A DNA stretch of 64,000 nucleotides from Prorocentrum cordatum (GCA_963575745.1 CAUYUJ010020281.1:800027-864026), one strand, 5' to 3'. Counted from the first letter of the stretch, positions 20,283-31,404 are shown. Notes: generated from the sequence alone by a model not told the origin. Program-made: numbers and translations.

Positions 20283-21385
20283 GGTGTGCTGAGCGGGGCC
20301 CGCAGGCCAAGCTCGCAGAGGCCAGGGATGTGGAGCTGCTACGCGTGCGGGCCAAACTGGTGGAGTTCGAGCGCAAGCTTAGCCTGGCGACCCACGGGGC
20401 GATGCCGCTGCCCGCGGGGCCGCGGCCGATGATGGCAGCATGGGCGAACCCACGGGCCCCGATGACCCGCGGGCTGGAGCCCGGCATCGGTGGCGATTGG
20501 GGGGGCCACGCGACGCGCCAGTCAAGCCGGGGCAGCTCGCGGACCCTGCTCTGGAGCAGGCGCGGTCCGAGCCGCGGGCGGAGCAAGAAAAACTGCGGCT
20601 GGTGGAGGGGCGGGCCAATCCCGTCGGCGCACATGTCCAGGCACTGCAGGGCCGCATCGACAAGGCCCAGAAATCGATGCTCGGCGGCGAATACGGCGTC
20701 GCCCGCACCGCGGGCCAAATGCAAAAGCTCCAGGGCCAGCTGCGCGATCAGGAAGTCAAGCTCGCGATGCAGCGGCAGGGCCTTCTTGATCTTCAGGGCC
20801 GGCCAGAAGCGCCGCGGCAGGTTCTTCCTCGGGTTTCTGGGCCTGGCGCTGGCAGCGAGGGCGGGCAGGACTTCCTTCCCGGCGCGGTGCTCAGCCCCGC
20901 GACGGCGTCAAGGGGGCCTTCGCGCAGTTCGCTAAATTTGGCAAGAGCGCGGCGGGCCCCGCCGCGCCTGGCCAGTCATGTGCGCAGGGCGGCGCCCGGC
21001 CGAGGGGCTTGGCCTGCCGTGCCCGCCCGCGACCCCGCGCGCGGCCGTCGATGGGCCACTAAGTGGAGCCGGATGGGGCATGGATTTCTCACATCGGGCG
21101 AAACATGACTTTCCCGATCGCGATGGGCCTGCTACCCGCGCAGCGGTCAATCGGATCAACGCGCTGATGCTGCTCCAGACAGACGCGTGCGCCGCCGAGG
21201 AAGCTCGAGCCGCATCCGCCGCGGGCGCTGCAGGATCAGCCGCAGGTCCCGCGGCAGATGCCGCGGCGGGCCCAGCCAACGCGTCTCGTGCTGGAGCGCA
21301 GACAGAGGCGGTTCACGAGGCGTTACAGGCCTACGACGAGCAGGTGCCAGGGCCACGAGGAGCCGACATAAGGGCACCAAGGTAG
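20283..21385 (+). pseudogene. Coiled-coil ORF fragment, probably retroelement-derived
   Basis: The plus strand reads ELLRVRAKLVEFERKLSLA (about 20333-20390). After a frame change it reads ADPALEQARSEPRAEQEKLR (about 20540-20600), AHVQALQGRIDKAQKSMLGG and QMQKLQGQLRDQEVKLAMQR (to about 20780). Heptad-like spacing of Leu with Glu/Lys/Arg/Gln between gives a clear coiled-coil texture. Further on a frame reads RAAVNRINALMLLQTDACAA (about 21140-21196). Coiled coils of this kind precede the nuclease/reverse transcriptase region in dinoflagellate LINE proteins as I remember them, but no RT motif is present before CA repeats begin at 21405. Frame breaks suggest decay. Confidence 0.45.
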
Positions 21386-21404
21386 GAGCAATGAGAGATT
21401 CAAA

Positions 21405-21705
21405 CGCACATGCACACAACCCACAACCCACAACCCACAACCCACAACCCACAACCCACAACACACAACACACAACACACAACACACAACACACAACACA
21501 ACACAACACAACACAACACAACACAACACAACACAACACAACACAACACAACACAACACAACACAACACAACACAACACACCACAACACAACACAACACA
21601 ACACAACACACCACACACACACGCACACCAACACACACACACAAACGCACAACACCCAAAACACAAAACACGCGCGCACACACACACACCGCACATACAC
21701 CCTGG
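21405..21705 (+). repeat. ACAACCC, ACACAAC and ACAAC arrays in series
   Basis: The tract changes register along its length: cccacaac (8 bp) at about 21415-21460, cacacaa-type units at 21460-21500, then pure acaac pentamers at about 21500-21600, then mixed CA. Confidence 0.95.
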
Positions 21706-21709
21706 CCCG

Positions 21710-22010
21710 CACCACTCCTCCTGGACGCCTGGAAGCTTTCGGGGCATAACTCGAGCCTCTGGCGACCGTTCGGGGCGGCCTGCTCGGCGAGACGATGCTG
21801 CCAGAGCGCGCCCCAAGGAAGGAGAACCTCCCGGCGCCGACGAGCACGCCAGAAAACCTCGAACGTCGAACCTGCCGAAGCGAAGACCCAGTCCCCTGGC
21901 CCGAGGCCCTGGTACCCGTGAGAACTCCTGGGGAAACCAGCAGATGTCAGCTCTCGATGCCGCTGCCCTCCGGACCCCTCCCTGGGTGCGTTCGGAGCAG
22001 GACCTCGAGG
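21710..22010 (-). pseudogene. Possible retrotransposon Pol fragment (GDWVF segment)
   Basis: The minus strand reads GYQGLGPGDWVFASAGSTFE (about 21920-21860), then VFWRARRRREVLLPWGALW, then RQRLELCPESFQAS (to about 21735). A 'PGDWV' box followed by basic residues and a terminal 'L(C/A)PE..(R)' phrase is the layout at the C-terminal end of the integrase region in Ty1/copia-type polyproteins of dinoflagellates, as I recall it. The fragment is under 100 codons with no catalytic residues and is cut off by the CA tract. It could be chance. Confidence 0.3.
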
Positions 22011-22334
22011 CGAATCCCGCCGTGGCGGCGAGGGCCTCCCAGGAGGCCCCAACTGGCGAAATCGAGGCAGAGGTAGCGGTATCGATACGGCAGGTTCGCA
22101 TCGAACCGACTTCGACACCTCGAGGATCGTTCAACATTGAGCGATCGGTCGCTTCCGAAACGTCGGATCGTTCAACATCGACCGATGCTTGGTCGCCGGC
22201 GGCGTTCCACGTTGAACGCCAGCAGCGGGGTCGTGTCGCCGTTGGTTGACGCGACGCGAACCCGCCGTATACCTGGGGGCGGCGGGTCCCTCGCCTCCCA
22301 GTCCCCGCCTGCAGATACTTGTGCTGCCAGCTGC
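22011..22334 (+). other. Coding-like stretch with short repeats
   Basis: A plus-strand frame reads TPPWVRSEQDLEANPAVAAR, then ends at a TGA near 22247. Within it cgttcaac(a/g)ttgagcg-like words repeat at 22130, 22170 and 22205. No family is recognised. Confidence 0.25.
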
Positions 22335-22342
22335 TTCTAGCA

Positions 22343-22490
22343 TTAGGTCGGGCCTGTCCCCCTACAGGGGGATTTTGGATGAAAAATTAAAGATTTTCGA
22401 TCAATATTCAAAAAATGCCCAAAAATGTCACCCGACTATTTTTTGCCTATTTTTGAATATTCACCCTGTAGAGGGACAGGCCCGACTGCA
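22343..22490 (+). mobile_element. Inverted-repeat element with 8-bp TSD (hAT-like MITE), copy 1
   Basis: The ends match as inverted repeats: aggtcgggcctgtccc at the left, and agtcgggcctgtccc for the reverse complement of the right. Both continue through a ctacaggg stretch and a gaatattc region. The element is flanked by the direct repeat ttctagca at 22335-22342 and 22491-22498, an 8-base target-site duplication. Eight-base duplications containing CTAG-like cores are characteristic of hAT transposons. The interior is AT-rich and non-coding. A second copy with its own different duplication is at 47413-47563. Confidence 0.85.
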
Positions 22491-22499
22491 TTCTAGCAA

Positions 22500-22750
22500 A
22501 GAAAACCCTCTGGAACAATCCCCCTGTGCGCGGCGCGCCGCCTGACTCAGCACGCGCGGCAGCTCGAGCTCGGGCGGCTCCCCGGGCGCAGGCGCCGCCG
22601 AGCCGAGCAGCGCCAGGATGGGGGGCGAGAGGGCGGAAGGGCGGATCTGTTGGCGATGCATCGCCAGTGCCAAGTCAGTGTTCCCCCCTCACTCTCTGCT
22701 CCCTGCCCCTGGTTCCAGGCAGTGCATCTCCGACTCCGTGCCAGGGAGGA
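22500..22750. other. No gene seen
   Basis: GC-rich in the first half, then a C/T-rich portion leading into the TA repeat. No coding frame of interest. Confidence 0.4.
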
Positions 22751-23224
<474 letters not shown>

Positions 23225-23284
23225 GGCCAGGGGCCCACGCCCCGCAGGGGAGGGGGAGGGGGCGGGAAGGGAGGAGGAGGGGGA

Positions 23285-23316
<32 letters not shown>

Positions 23317-23660
23317 GAGGAGGAGGAGGAGGAGGAGGAGGGAGGAGGAGGAGGAGGAGGAGGAGGAGGAGGAGGAGGAGGAGGAGGAGGAGGAGGAGAG
23401 GAGGAGGGGGAGGAGGAGGGAGAGGAGGAGGGGGAGGAAGAGGAGGATGGGGAGGAGGAGGAGGAAGAGGAGGAGGAGGAGGGGGAGCAGGAGGGGGAGC
23501 AGGAGGAGGAGCAGGACGAGGAGGAGGAGAAGGAGGTAAGCTAAGATAAGACCGATCGCGAAGTGAGTAGAAGGAGGAAGAGGAGGAAACCGACCGCGAA
23601 GCGAGTACGAGTACGAGGAGGAGGAGGAGGAGGAGGAGGAGGAGGACCAATACAAACCGC
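23225..23660 (+). repeat. (GAG/GGA)n microsatellite
   Basis: About 430 bases of purines in the plus strand, mostly gaggag, interrupted once at about 23535-23615 by a pair of ctaagataagaccga / aaaccgaccgcgaagcgagta phrases. Poly-Glu/poly-Gly frames (plus) and poly-Ser/Leu/Pro frames (minus) are artefacts. Confidence 0.97.
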
Positions 23661-23985
23661 AAACTAATCAACGATGTTGAAATACACCCTCCCTCCAAGA
23701 TCCCTCCTCATTGGCCCCTACACGGGGTCATTCCCACTGAGGGAGTTGCCCCGCTGGAGGGCAACCGTGTGAACATTTCATGCCAAAACATAACTTTCAA
23801 GGCTTCAACACCACGAAGTATGTATACGGACTGTTACGTCCTGGTGATCTTGAATTGAGCCAAGACAACATTCCTGGGACTTCAACGCCGCGAATCAACG
23901 TAAGTGTCGCGCCCTACCAATTCAGAATCTTTCCAAACCACCATTTCTGGTACGCGAGCCATGAGAAGCAGTCAACAGCTGGCAA
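23660..23985. other. No gene seen; A/T-richer DNA
   Basis: Ordinary-looking sequence. A 124-codon plus frame starting at 23780 ends in the 80-bp repeat family and has no recognisable domain. Confidence 0.4.
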
Positions 23986-23989
23986 ATGT

Positions 23990-24085
23990 TCGAAATATTT
24001 GTGCGCGGCGCTAAAGCGAGACCCACATTTTAAAAAAGAGCCGCCCTCAATCCGTGAAGCAATTGCATCTCTCCACGCATCCCCA
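23990..24085 (+). repeat. 80-bp repeat family, isolated copy
   Basis: It reads tgtgcgcggcgct, aagcgagacccacattttaa, agagccgccctcaatccgtg and aagcaattgca. These are the phrases of the array at 62450-63380. Confidence 0.75.
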
Positions 24086-24159
24086 GTGGGGTTTCTTGTT
24101 CTCTCTGCACACCTCCGCGCAAAACCTCACCTCACCCCCTCCTCCTATCATTAGCATAC

Positions 24160-24740
24160 CACCATGATCACCGATTATCGCGATCAATACCTCAGTCTCT
24201 CGCTCATTCACCCATCACCCAATCATTCGTTATCGTGATTCCATCATGGTCATTGGCAATCATCATCATCATCAACAACCACTCACTCCCGCTCTCATTC
24301 ACGCTCTCACATCACCGCACCATCCACTCAGTCATCATCATGGCATCGTCCGTTATCGTGATATCGTCACGAATCGCGTCATAATCCAACACCCTCTCCT
24401 TCTCATTAATTACCACCACCACCACAATCGTCATCATCACTCACTCGGTCGCACACTCACCACAATCATCACCATCACTGTGCCCATCATCATACGAGCA
24501 TCACCATCATCACCATCATCATCGTCGTCACCATCCAACAACACCGTCATCACCATCTTCATCAGCCACCATCACCACCATCACATCATCATCACCATCA
24601 TCATCGCCATCATCCAACATCGTCATGATCATCCTCAACACTCACCGTCACCGTCATATGAACACCATCACTCACCAGCACTCATTGTCACCATCACCAT
24701 CATCACACATTTACCACTATCACCATCCCATCAGGATCAT
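24160..24740 (+). repeat. Degenerate CAT/CAC/ATC-rich tract
   Basis: Words catcat, caccat and catcg recur for nearly 600 bases without strict period. Interruptions of 5-15 bases (ctcactc, tcgt) are frequent, unlike the clean CAT arrays at 36 and 39 kb. Confidence 0.8.
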
Positions 24741-24779
24741 CGGCCGAAAGTGAGCTTCGTCTGTAAGTAATACGCGAGG

Positions 24780-25560
24780 AAATCTCACGCGGGAGCCCCC
24801 TCCCTATGGGATCAGGACTTCATGTTCGAATCCGAACGATTCATCCAAATCCTGTAACTGTCGTCCCTGATCGGCTCCTCAGGCCTGAACGTAAAGAAGG
24901 TCTTGGACGGCAGCCTCGTCTGTGAGTGAATATTGAAGATGTCTCAGGGGGTGCCCCCTCCCTATGGGGCCCGCGCTTCATGTTCGAAACCGAGCGGGTC
25001 ATCCAAATCCTGTCAGTGTCGTCACTTTTGGGCTCCTCAATGCCTGAATCCTGAGGAAGTCTTGGGCGGGAACCCCGTCCCTTTGGGGCCCGCGCTTGGC
25101 GTTCTCATCCGAGCGGTTCATCCAAATCTTGCAACTGTCGTCACTTTTGGGCTCCTCAGGCCTGAATCTTGAGGATGCCTCAGGCGGACGGGGCCCGCGC
25201 TTCATGTTCTGAACCGAGCGTGTCACCAACATCATGTAAAAGTCGTCACGTTTGGGCTCCTCAAGCTTGAACATTGAGGAAGTCTCAGCCGGGAACCCCC
25301 TCCCTATGGGGCTCGCGCTCCATGTTCAAATCCGAGCGGTTCATCCAAATCTTGTAACAGTCTTCACTTTTGGTCCCTCAGGCTCGAATCTCAAGGAAGT
25401 CTCAAGCGGGAGCCCCCTCCATGTGGGGTCCACACTTCATGTTCTAATCCGAGCAAGTCCTGTAGCTCTCGTCACTTGGGGGCTCCCAAGGCCTGAATTC
25501 TGAGGAAGTCTTAAGCGGGGCCCCTTCCCTTTGGGGCCCGCATTTCACGTTCTCTTTTTC
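24780..25560 (+). repeat. About 118-bp tandem array, six copies
   Basis: The phrase (c/t)tcatccaaatc falls at 24841, 24999, 25118, 25223 (diverged), 25341 and, shortened, 25458. Each unit carries gggaacccc(c/g)tcccta, tggggcccgcgcttcatgtt, tcatccaaatcttgtaac, gtcgtcacttttgggctcct and caggcctgaa. The first step is 158 bases and later ones are 105-119. Confidence 0.9.
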
Positions 25561-25564
25561 TCCA

Positions 25565-25660
25565 GCTCTTCGCGGCGCTAGAGCGGAGGGCCACATTTTG
25601 AAAACGACCCGCCCTCCATCTGCGAAACTGTTGCCAACTTTTGATTCAGGTCCATAACTG
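25565..25660 (+). repeat. 80-bp repeat family, isolated copy
   Basis: It reads cgcggcgctagagcgga, gggccacattttgaaaacga, cccgccctccatctgcg and aaactgttgc, a close match to units of the 62450-63380 array. It ends the 118-bp array. Confidence 0.8.
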
Positions 25661-25744
25661 GTGTGGACAGCTCAAGCGAGACGCCGGGCCCGCCCAAAAA
25701 ACTGGCCTTGGGGTGCGACAAGGAAAAGAGATGGATAAGGAAAC

Positions 25745-26240
25745 GGCACGGCGGAGGAGAAGGAGGAGGAGGACGAGGAGGAGGAGGAGGAGGAGGAAGA
25801 GGGGGATGAGGAGGAGGAGGACGACGAGGAGGACGACGACAAGGAGGAGGGGAGGAGGAGGAGGAGGAGAAGGAGGGGGAGGGGGAGTAAGAGGAGGAGG
25901 AGTAGGAGGAGGCGGAGGAGCAGCAGTTGGAGGAGCAGCAGCTGGTGGAGCAGGAGGAGGAGGAAGAGGAGGACGAGGAGGAGAGGGAGGAGGAGGAAGA
26001 GGAGGAAGAACAGGAGGAAGAGGAGGAGGAGGAGGGGAGGAGGAGGAATGGGAGGGGAAGGAAATGAAGGAGGAGGAGGAGGAGGAGGAGGAGGAGGAGG
26101 AGGGAGGAAGAGGAGGAGGATGGGGAGGAGGAGGAGGAGGAGGAGGAGGAGGAGGAGGAGGAGGAGGGTATCGCGTGGCGCGTGCGAGAGAGAGAGGAGG
26201 GGGGGAGGGGGAGGCGGAGGCGGAGGGGAAGTTCGGGGAA
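25745..26240 (+). repeat. (GAG)n microsatellite
   Basis: About 490 bases of gaggag, ggagga and gacgag words. The purest part is 26060-26165. Occasional gac and gca triplets keep a three-base register over long distances. Confidence 0.97.
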
Positions 26241-26910
26241 GGGGAAGGGGACATGTGACATGTTTAGAAGGGAGGTAGGCGAGGGCAGGAGCGGACGGGG
26301 GCGGACCCTAGAGGCAAGGGCGCGGGGCCGAGAGACAAAGAGAGAACCATCTCATTGCAGCATGAACTTCCGTCGTGGCCTCCAGCCACTGCGCACGATT
26401 GCAGCTACCAGCCAACAGTAGCTGAGCTCAGGCCTTCGGAAACCACCGATACAGAACCCCACATAGAGAAAGAGAAACAGACAGAGAAAGAGAGAGAGAG
26501 AGAGCGCAATTACGATTAATAATGATAGCCACCCAAGGGGCGCACTTAATCCTTTCTGACACACGCGGCGCGGGGGGCGCTAAAGTATCGAGGAGCGCAC
26601 CCAGCACGGGGCCAAAACCAGCTGCATGCAGCAGGAGTAGGACCCCCCTTTTTGAATCCCCCGCTTTCGCTCGACGCGGCGAGACTGACCCGCGGCAAGC
26701 TCGTGCCGTGACGGCCCTGGCTCTGGTTTCTGGCAGCGCGTGGGTCGCTCAGCCTTGCGCAATCGACGGCTTCTGGTTCGCCAGGTCGTTCCGCAGTGAC
26801 CCATTCCCGCCGACACGACCGGAACCTGCCGCGGTGGTGTGCGGCGTGCCGCCGATCTCTGCGCGCGGTGCGGCTGCCACGGCCTGCGTGCGTGGGCTTG
26901 CCCTTGCCCC
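26241..26910. other. No gene assigned; includes (GA)n at about 26460-26505
   Basis: A gagagaaaga/gagaga tract at 26463-26505 is followed by GC-richer DNA. Both strands are open but no frame is convincing. Confidence 0.4.
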
Positions 26911-26914
26911 CACC

Positions 26915-27115
26915 GCAGAAGCCAACCGCACAACTCCGGCGAAGGGCCGCTCCTGTGTTGTGTGCAGCCGAGGGGAGGAGGGACAGAATGTCCGGAGCGC
27001 TCCGCAGAGCTCCACCGCAAAAGCAGCCGCACAGCTCTGGCGAAGCGCCACTCCTGTGTGTCGCCGGGGGGGGGGGATGGGCAGAAGATCCGGAGCGTTC
27101 CGCAGAGCTCCCTGG
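26915..27115 (+). repeat. Two tandem copies, about 101 bp
   Basis: The phrase ccgcacaactccggcgaa at 26926 recurs as ccgcacagctctggcgaa at 27027. Both are followed by ctcctgtgt, then g(a/g)tccggagcg and tccgcagagctcc. Confidence 0.75.
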
Positions 27116-27194
27116 GGGTGGCCTTGCCCCGCCCGACGGTCTCCGTCGAGCGCGGCGGCCCCTGCAGACAAAAGAAGACGGACCTGCTGGCTGC

Positions 27195-27545
27195 CAGAGC
27201 GTGGCGCGGAGGAGGGGGAAGGAGGAGGAGGGGGAAGGAGGAGGAGGAGGAGGAGGAGGAGGAGGAGGAGGAGGAGGGAGGAGGAGGAGGAGGAGAAGGA
27301 GGAGGAGGAGGAGGAGGCGGGGGAAGGAGGAGGAGGAGGAGGAGGAGGAGGAGGAGGAGGAGGAGGAGGCGGGGGGAGGATGATGAGGAGAAGGAGGAGG
27401 AGCAGGAGGAGGAGGAGGAGGAGGAGGAGGAGGAAGAGGAGAGGAGGATGAGGAGGAGGAGGAGGAGGAGGAGAAGGAGGAGGAGGAGGACGAGGAGGAG
27501 GGGGGGAGGAGGAGGAGGAGGAGAAGAAGGAGGGGGAGGAGGGAA
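27195..27545 (+). repeat. (GAG)n microsatellite
   Basis: Continuous gaggag with ggc, gat and gaa variants over 350 bases. Confidence 0.97.
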
Positions 27546-27669
27546 TTACATCGGCCAGCCTGGGCATCGAGGGGTCGAGGAGGATCGAGGCCCGGGGTTC
27601 AAGCTGCTCTGGCGTGGCTCGCCCGTCTTGTGCCTCTGTGAGGCTCCTCGCCGCCACGGCCAGATGTGC

Positions 27670-28136
27670 TCGGCGGCGAGCGAGTGGGAAAGTGAGAAGG
27701 GAAAGGCCTTCTCAGAAGGCGGCGGGACACCTCGCGCCTTCTGAGAAGTGTTGTCTGTCTTCGGAGGAGACTCAGGAAAATTCTCAGAAGGCCCGAACCT
27801 TTTCTCCAAATAGGCTTGCCCTATAGGAGTCCTAGCTCAAACTCTACGAACTGGTCCGTTGCCCCCCCTAATTCCTATGCCCCCCCTAATTCCTATGGCT
27901 ATGCCTATGCCCATGCCTATCCCCCCCTTTTTTCCAATGGCACCCCCCTCTTATGTATGGCTGCTTGCTTGCTTGCTTGCTTTCCTCATTGCTTGCTTGA
28001 TTGCTTGTACGCTTGCTTGTTTGCTGTATTGCGGATTCCAAGCATGCTCGATTCCTCTGATTCCTTGGTTTGAGTCGTCTCCTCTATTTGGAATTAACGC
28101 TGGCTGATATTCACTTCCCCCCTCGCTCGCCGCCGA
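27670..28136. mobile_element. Fold-back element with CTTCTCAGAAG palindromes, copy 1 (467 bp)
   Basis: The left end tcggcggcgagcgag with gggaaagtga is the inverted repeat of the right end, whose reverse complement is tcggcggcgagcgagggggg and aagtga. Inside the left end are ccttctcagaagg, gccttctgagaag and ttctcagaagg, variants of an 11-base palindrome, plus tgtctgtcttcgg. The same run, in opposite orientation, forms the element at 57338-57537. The centre (about 27815-28100) holds gcttgctt repeats and unrelated DNA, so it may carry an insertion. No target duplication is evident. Confidence 0.6.
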
Positions 28137-28139
28137 TAT

Positions 28140-28765
28140 GCCTCTCCAAATTCTGGCCCGGGCGCACCCCAGGCGAGATCCGAGAGGAGGTTCTAGCGAA
28201 GGGGCAGGGCTGGTTCTGAGAGCGTAGACTGGAAAGACAAAGCGCTCGGAAGGTAATCGGTTTCTACCCCAGAAGGCGCAGGCGAAGGACCCAAAGATTT
28301 CTGCTAGAATTCGAAGCACACCGAAGACCATTGGACAGCCGTGACTCGTGACACCCAATTGCGGTCCAAGACGGCCACAAAGTGATCCCAAGACGGCCCC
28401 ACAATGGACGCCCACCGGCCCGGCGCAGATCCAAGAAATCCGCGCGGACCTCCGAAAGTTCATGTTGATGCAGTTGTTCTTCTTCGGAAGAATGAAGGGC
28501 ACCGATAGGGGGGATCGAGGAGGACGAGGGCGAGGGGACGACGAGGGCGAGGAGGACGAGGAGGAGGTTGGCGCAGCATCCACGGCAACGACGCCGGATG
28601 CAGCACCGTGGCGCAGAGGCACGGCGAGCACTGCGCCGCGTCGGGCACGCGCCATCCCTGAAGGCGCCACCGGCTGGCGATCCCTGCGCGTCGTTCACGG
28701 TGGCGATCGTGTGCCCGCCGTCTTCCTGCTCGCGACACCAATAGCCGCGGCTGCAGTACGCAGCG
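28140..28765. other. No gene assigned; partial family 1 match
   Basis: At 28350-28440 the words ggtccaagacggcca, cccaagacggcccc and gatccaagaaatcc recall repeat family 1. A GAG-rich patch lies at 28510-28570. Minus frames are open but unconvincing. Confidence 0.35.
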
Positions 28766-28769
28766 ATTG

Positions 28770-28830
28770 GTGTGTGTGTGTGTGTTGTGTGTTGTGTGTG
28801 TGTGTGTGTTGTTCGTGTGTGTGTATGCGC
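28770..28830 (+). repeat. (TG)n microsatellite
   Basis: About 55 bases of tgtgtg with tgttgtg interruptions. This is the only long TG (rather than CA) run on the plus strand in the window. Confidence 0.95.
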
Positions 28831-28834
28831 GCAC

Positions 28835-29640
28835 CACCCGTCCACCTCCGCTCTTGCCCTCAGCCATCGGTGCCCATGCCTGTCCCCGTTCGCCCCGGCC
28901 CGACAGGCCGACCATCCCGTGAGCCGTGCGGTGCGGTTCCCTGCGGGTGAATGCCGCTGCGCCGAGCCCGGTGCGCGCTCTCCGCTTGAACAACTCCGCC
29001 GCATTGCTGCGCACGTGGCCGCCACGTCAGGAAATGTGTCTGCGTGCGTGCGCGTCTCAACGCAACTCGGCCTTTGCATCCTCAGAACATGATGCAGTTC
29101 AGACGTCCGCTTCCAGTGCATGCTTCATCGCGGCTGTGGTGCCACATCGTCGGCGAAGGACACAGGTGTGCGTGTGCGTCGAGCCCCTGGTTCTTGCCAA
29201 GCTCCGCCCCTGAACGAGACAACCAACACGCCCCCCCCCCCCCCCCCCCCCCCCCCCACACAAAAAAAAACACATCGAGGCAAGCATGCGCCCGGCCTCC
29301 TCCCTCGTGCCCGCGTGGCCTCCGACAGAAGAAGGATGCCCCAACACAACCTGACGGTATGAGGGGCAGCGTTAGGGGGGGTGCCGGCTCAGGGGGATGA
29401 ACATCGACCTGGAATCGGCGACACATCGCCGATGGGTCAGCGACATGTCCCCAATAGCAGATCGGCACGCTGCTGGGAGGGGTGGGGCTAGCGGGCCCCT
29501 CGCAGCGATCAATCTATGATTGGGGGTCGATGCATCCGCCCCCCCCCCCGGAGCCTGTGAGAAAAACTCGGTCCCCCGTTGAACGACTCGCTCCCCTGCG
29601 GAAGTTCGAAGTGCTTTCTCAGTATATGGAACTTCTGACT
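28835..29640. other. No gene seen; includes a poly-C run at about 29231-29257
   Basis: About 27 consecutive C are followed by acacaaaaaaaaa. Near 29560-29605 the phrases cccccgttgaacgactcg and ctcccctgcggaag are the reverse complement of words in the 20-bp repeat at 31410-31505. Confidence 0.7.
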
Positions 29641-29644
29641 GGGC

Positions 29645-30060
29645 TCTCGGCGGCCGCCAAGAAGGCTTTTGGCGGCCCCTGAGAGGGTTCTTGGCGGCCC
29701 CTAAGAAGCCTCCCGGCGGCCCCTGAGAGGGGTCTTGGCAGCATCTGAGAAGATTGTTGGCGGCCTCTGGAGGGTTTTTCTGGCTGCCTCTGAACGACTT
29801 CTTGGCAACCTCCCATTGGAAGCCTTTGGGGGCCCTGAGAGATGCCTCTGAGCGGTCTCTGATAGCCTTCTGAGGGGCCTCTTAAAGCCCTCGTGGATGC
29901 CTCTGAGGGCCCTCAGAGTGATTTCCCACCGAGAAGCTTTTGAGAGCTCTCAGAGATGCCTTTGAGAGGCCTCCGACAGGCCACTGGTATGCCTCCGATA
30001 AATCCTCGAGATCCCTCTGAGGGCCCTCTGAGAGATCTGTGGGAGCTTTCTGAGTCATCT
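29645..30060 (+). repeat. Irregular tandem repeat, GGCGGCCCCTGAGAGG-type
   Basis: Words ggcggcccctgagagg, ttcttggcggcccctaag, ggcctctggagg and gccctctgagagat recur every 30-45 bases with strong drift from one end to the other. Confidence 0.65.
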
Positions 30061-30182
30061 GAAGCCGTATGAAGAACTTCTTGTGGCTGGGTGGCCGCGG
30101 CCGCACTCCTTCGGCTGCGCACGTTCCTGGTGGGCCACTGTCGCGGGAGGAGAAGATGCGCATGCACGTTATCCCCATCGTG

Positions 30183-30482
30183 TTCGCCACTTTGAAAAAA
30201 GGAGCCGCCCGCACCTCCTCTGGGCCTTCTCTGGTTGCCCCCTCAGCCCTCAGAGGCCTCGGGCCCCGCCTCGCACGGCGCCTCCCTCTGGGATACCTCG
30301 AGAGGACCAGGAGTGGTGCTCAAGCGAGAACCCCGTTTTGAAAAAGGTGCCGCCATCAACCTCCCCCGTGGGCCTGCTTTGGTTGCCCCCATCAGCCCCC
30401 CGGAGGCCTGAGTCCCTGCTTCACACGGCGCCTCCCTCTGGGATGCCTCGAGAGGGTCCCTGTTGCAGGCGAAGCGCAAACA
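30183..30482 (+). repeat. 150-bp tandem duplication
   Basis: The phrase cggcgcctccctctgggat, followed by cctcgagagg, is at 30276 and 30426. Both units also contain ttgaaaaaggagccgcc/ttgaaaaaggtgccgcc and ctggttgcccc/ttggttgcccc. The 'ttttgaaaaa-g-gccgcc' phrase links this repeat to the 80-bp family at 62 kb. Confidence 0.85.
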
Positions 30483-30519
30483 GGCAACATAACATTCAGA
30501 ACGACAGTTCGTCAGAGCA

Positions 30520-30645
30520 AACGAGCAGGCGGCAAGAACATTTATGCTCGAGCAGGACAAAGGAGCAGGCGAGCAGAGCAAGCGGAGCAGGCGAGCAGAG
30601 CAAACTATCAGGCGACTGGAGCAAACGAGCAGGTGACTGACGGCG
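30520..30645 (+). repeat. Short tandem words GAGCAAACGAGCAGGCGA
   Basis: Variants gagcaaacgagcaggcgg, gagcaggcgagcagagcaag and gagcaaacgagcaggtga are repeated five or six times with 15-20 base spacing. Confidence 0.7.
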
Positions 30646-30774
30646 GCAACGACATTACCCCGCACAGCGGGCTCCCTGTCAGTCACGACTGTCAGCACTG
30701 ATGGTGATGGTGGGTTTCTGGGGCTCTTTCCTGGGTTGCGAGCTGTTGTGCTCGTGGGTGATTGTGGGTCGGCG

Positions 30775-31215
30775 GTCCTCCTCCTCCACCTCCTCCTCCT
30801 CCTCCTGCTCCTCCTGCACCTCCTCCCCCTCCTCCTCCTCCTCCTCCTCCTCCTCCTCCTCCTCCTCTTTTTGTTCCCCTCCTCGTCCTCGCCGTCGCTC
30901 TCATCTTCCAGCTCCTCCCTCCGTTCATCCCCTGGTTCTCTGGCTGTTCTTCCTTCAGCCTCTCCACCTTCTGTTCCTCGTGCTCCTTGTCTTCATTTTG
31001 TTCCCTCTCCTCCTCCTCCTCCTCGATTATCTTTCCTCTTCCCCCCTTCTCTTCCCGTTCCTCCTCTTCCTTCTCCTCATCCTCCTCGACTCTTTCCTCT
31101 TCCCCCTCCTCCTCCACTTCCTCCTCCTGCCGCCCCTCTTCCCTCAAATTTTTTGTCCGTCCCCATTTCCTCCTCTTCCTCCGCCTCCTCCTCCTCCGCT
31201 TCCTCCTCCTCGCGA
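30775..31215 (+). repeat. CTC/TCC microsatellite
   Basis: About 440 bases of plus-strand pyrimidines, purest at 30777-30870 and again at 31160-31213. Confidence 0.95.
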
Positions 31216-31404
31216 TGGGTCCATCGTGCGCAACACCTTTCGGTGATTCAAAAGCGCAGGTTCCCCAACACTGAGAAGAACAAAGCCATTGCTACGCACA
31301 CTAATACAACAACATTTCTGACGAACTCGTTCCCCGGTCGGATTCATGTTGTTTCGGCGGCGACGTCGTGTTTATGGTCGCTACGACATCTTAACGCAAC
31401 GGTT

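Noticed and set aside
24825-24840. tRNA T-loop-like word gttcgaatcc
   Set aside because: It is part of the 118-bp repeat unit, varies between units, and no acceptor, D or anticodon stems can be paired around it.
29231-29257. Poly-C run as a tail of a retroposed RNA
   Set aside because: A and C homopolymers are adjacent, but no target duplication or upstream retro-sequence was found, and it may be a sequencing or assembly artefact.
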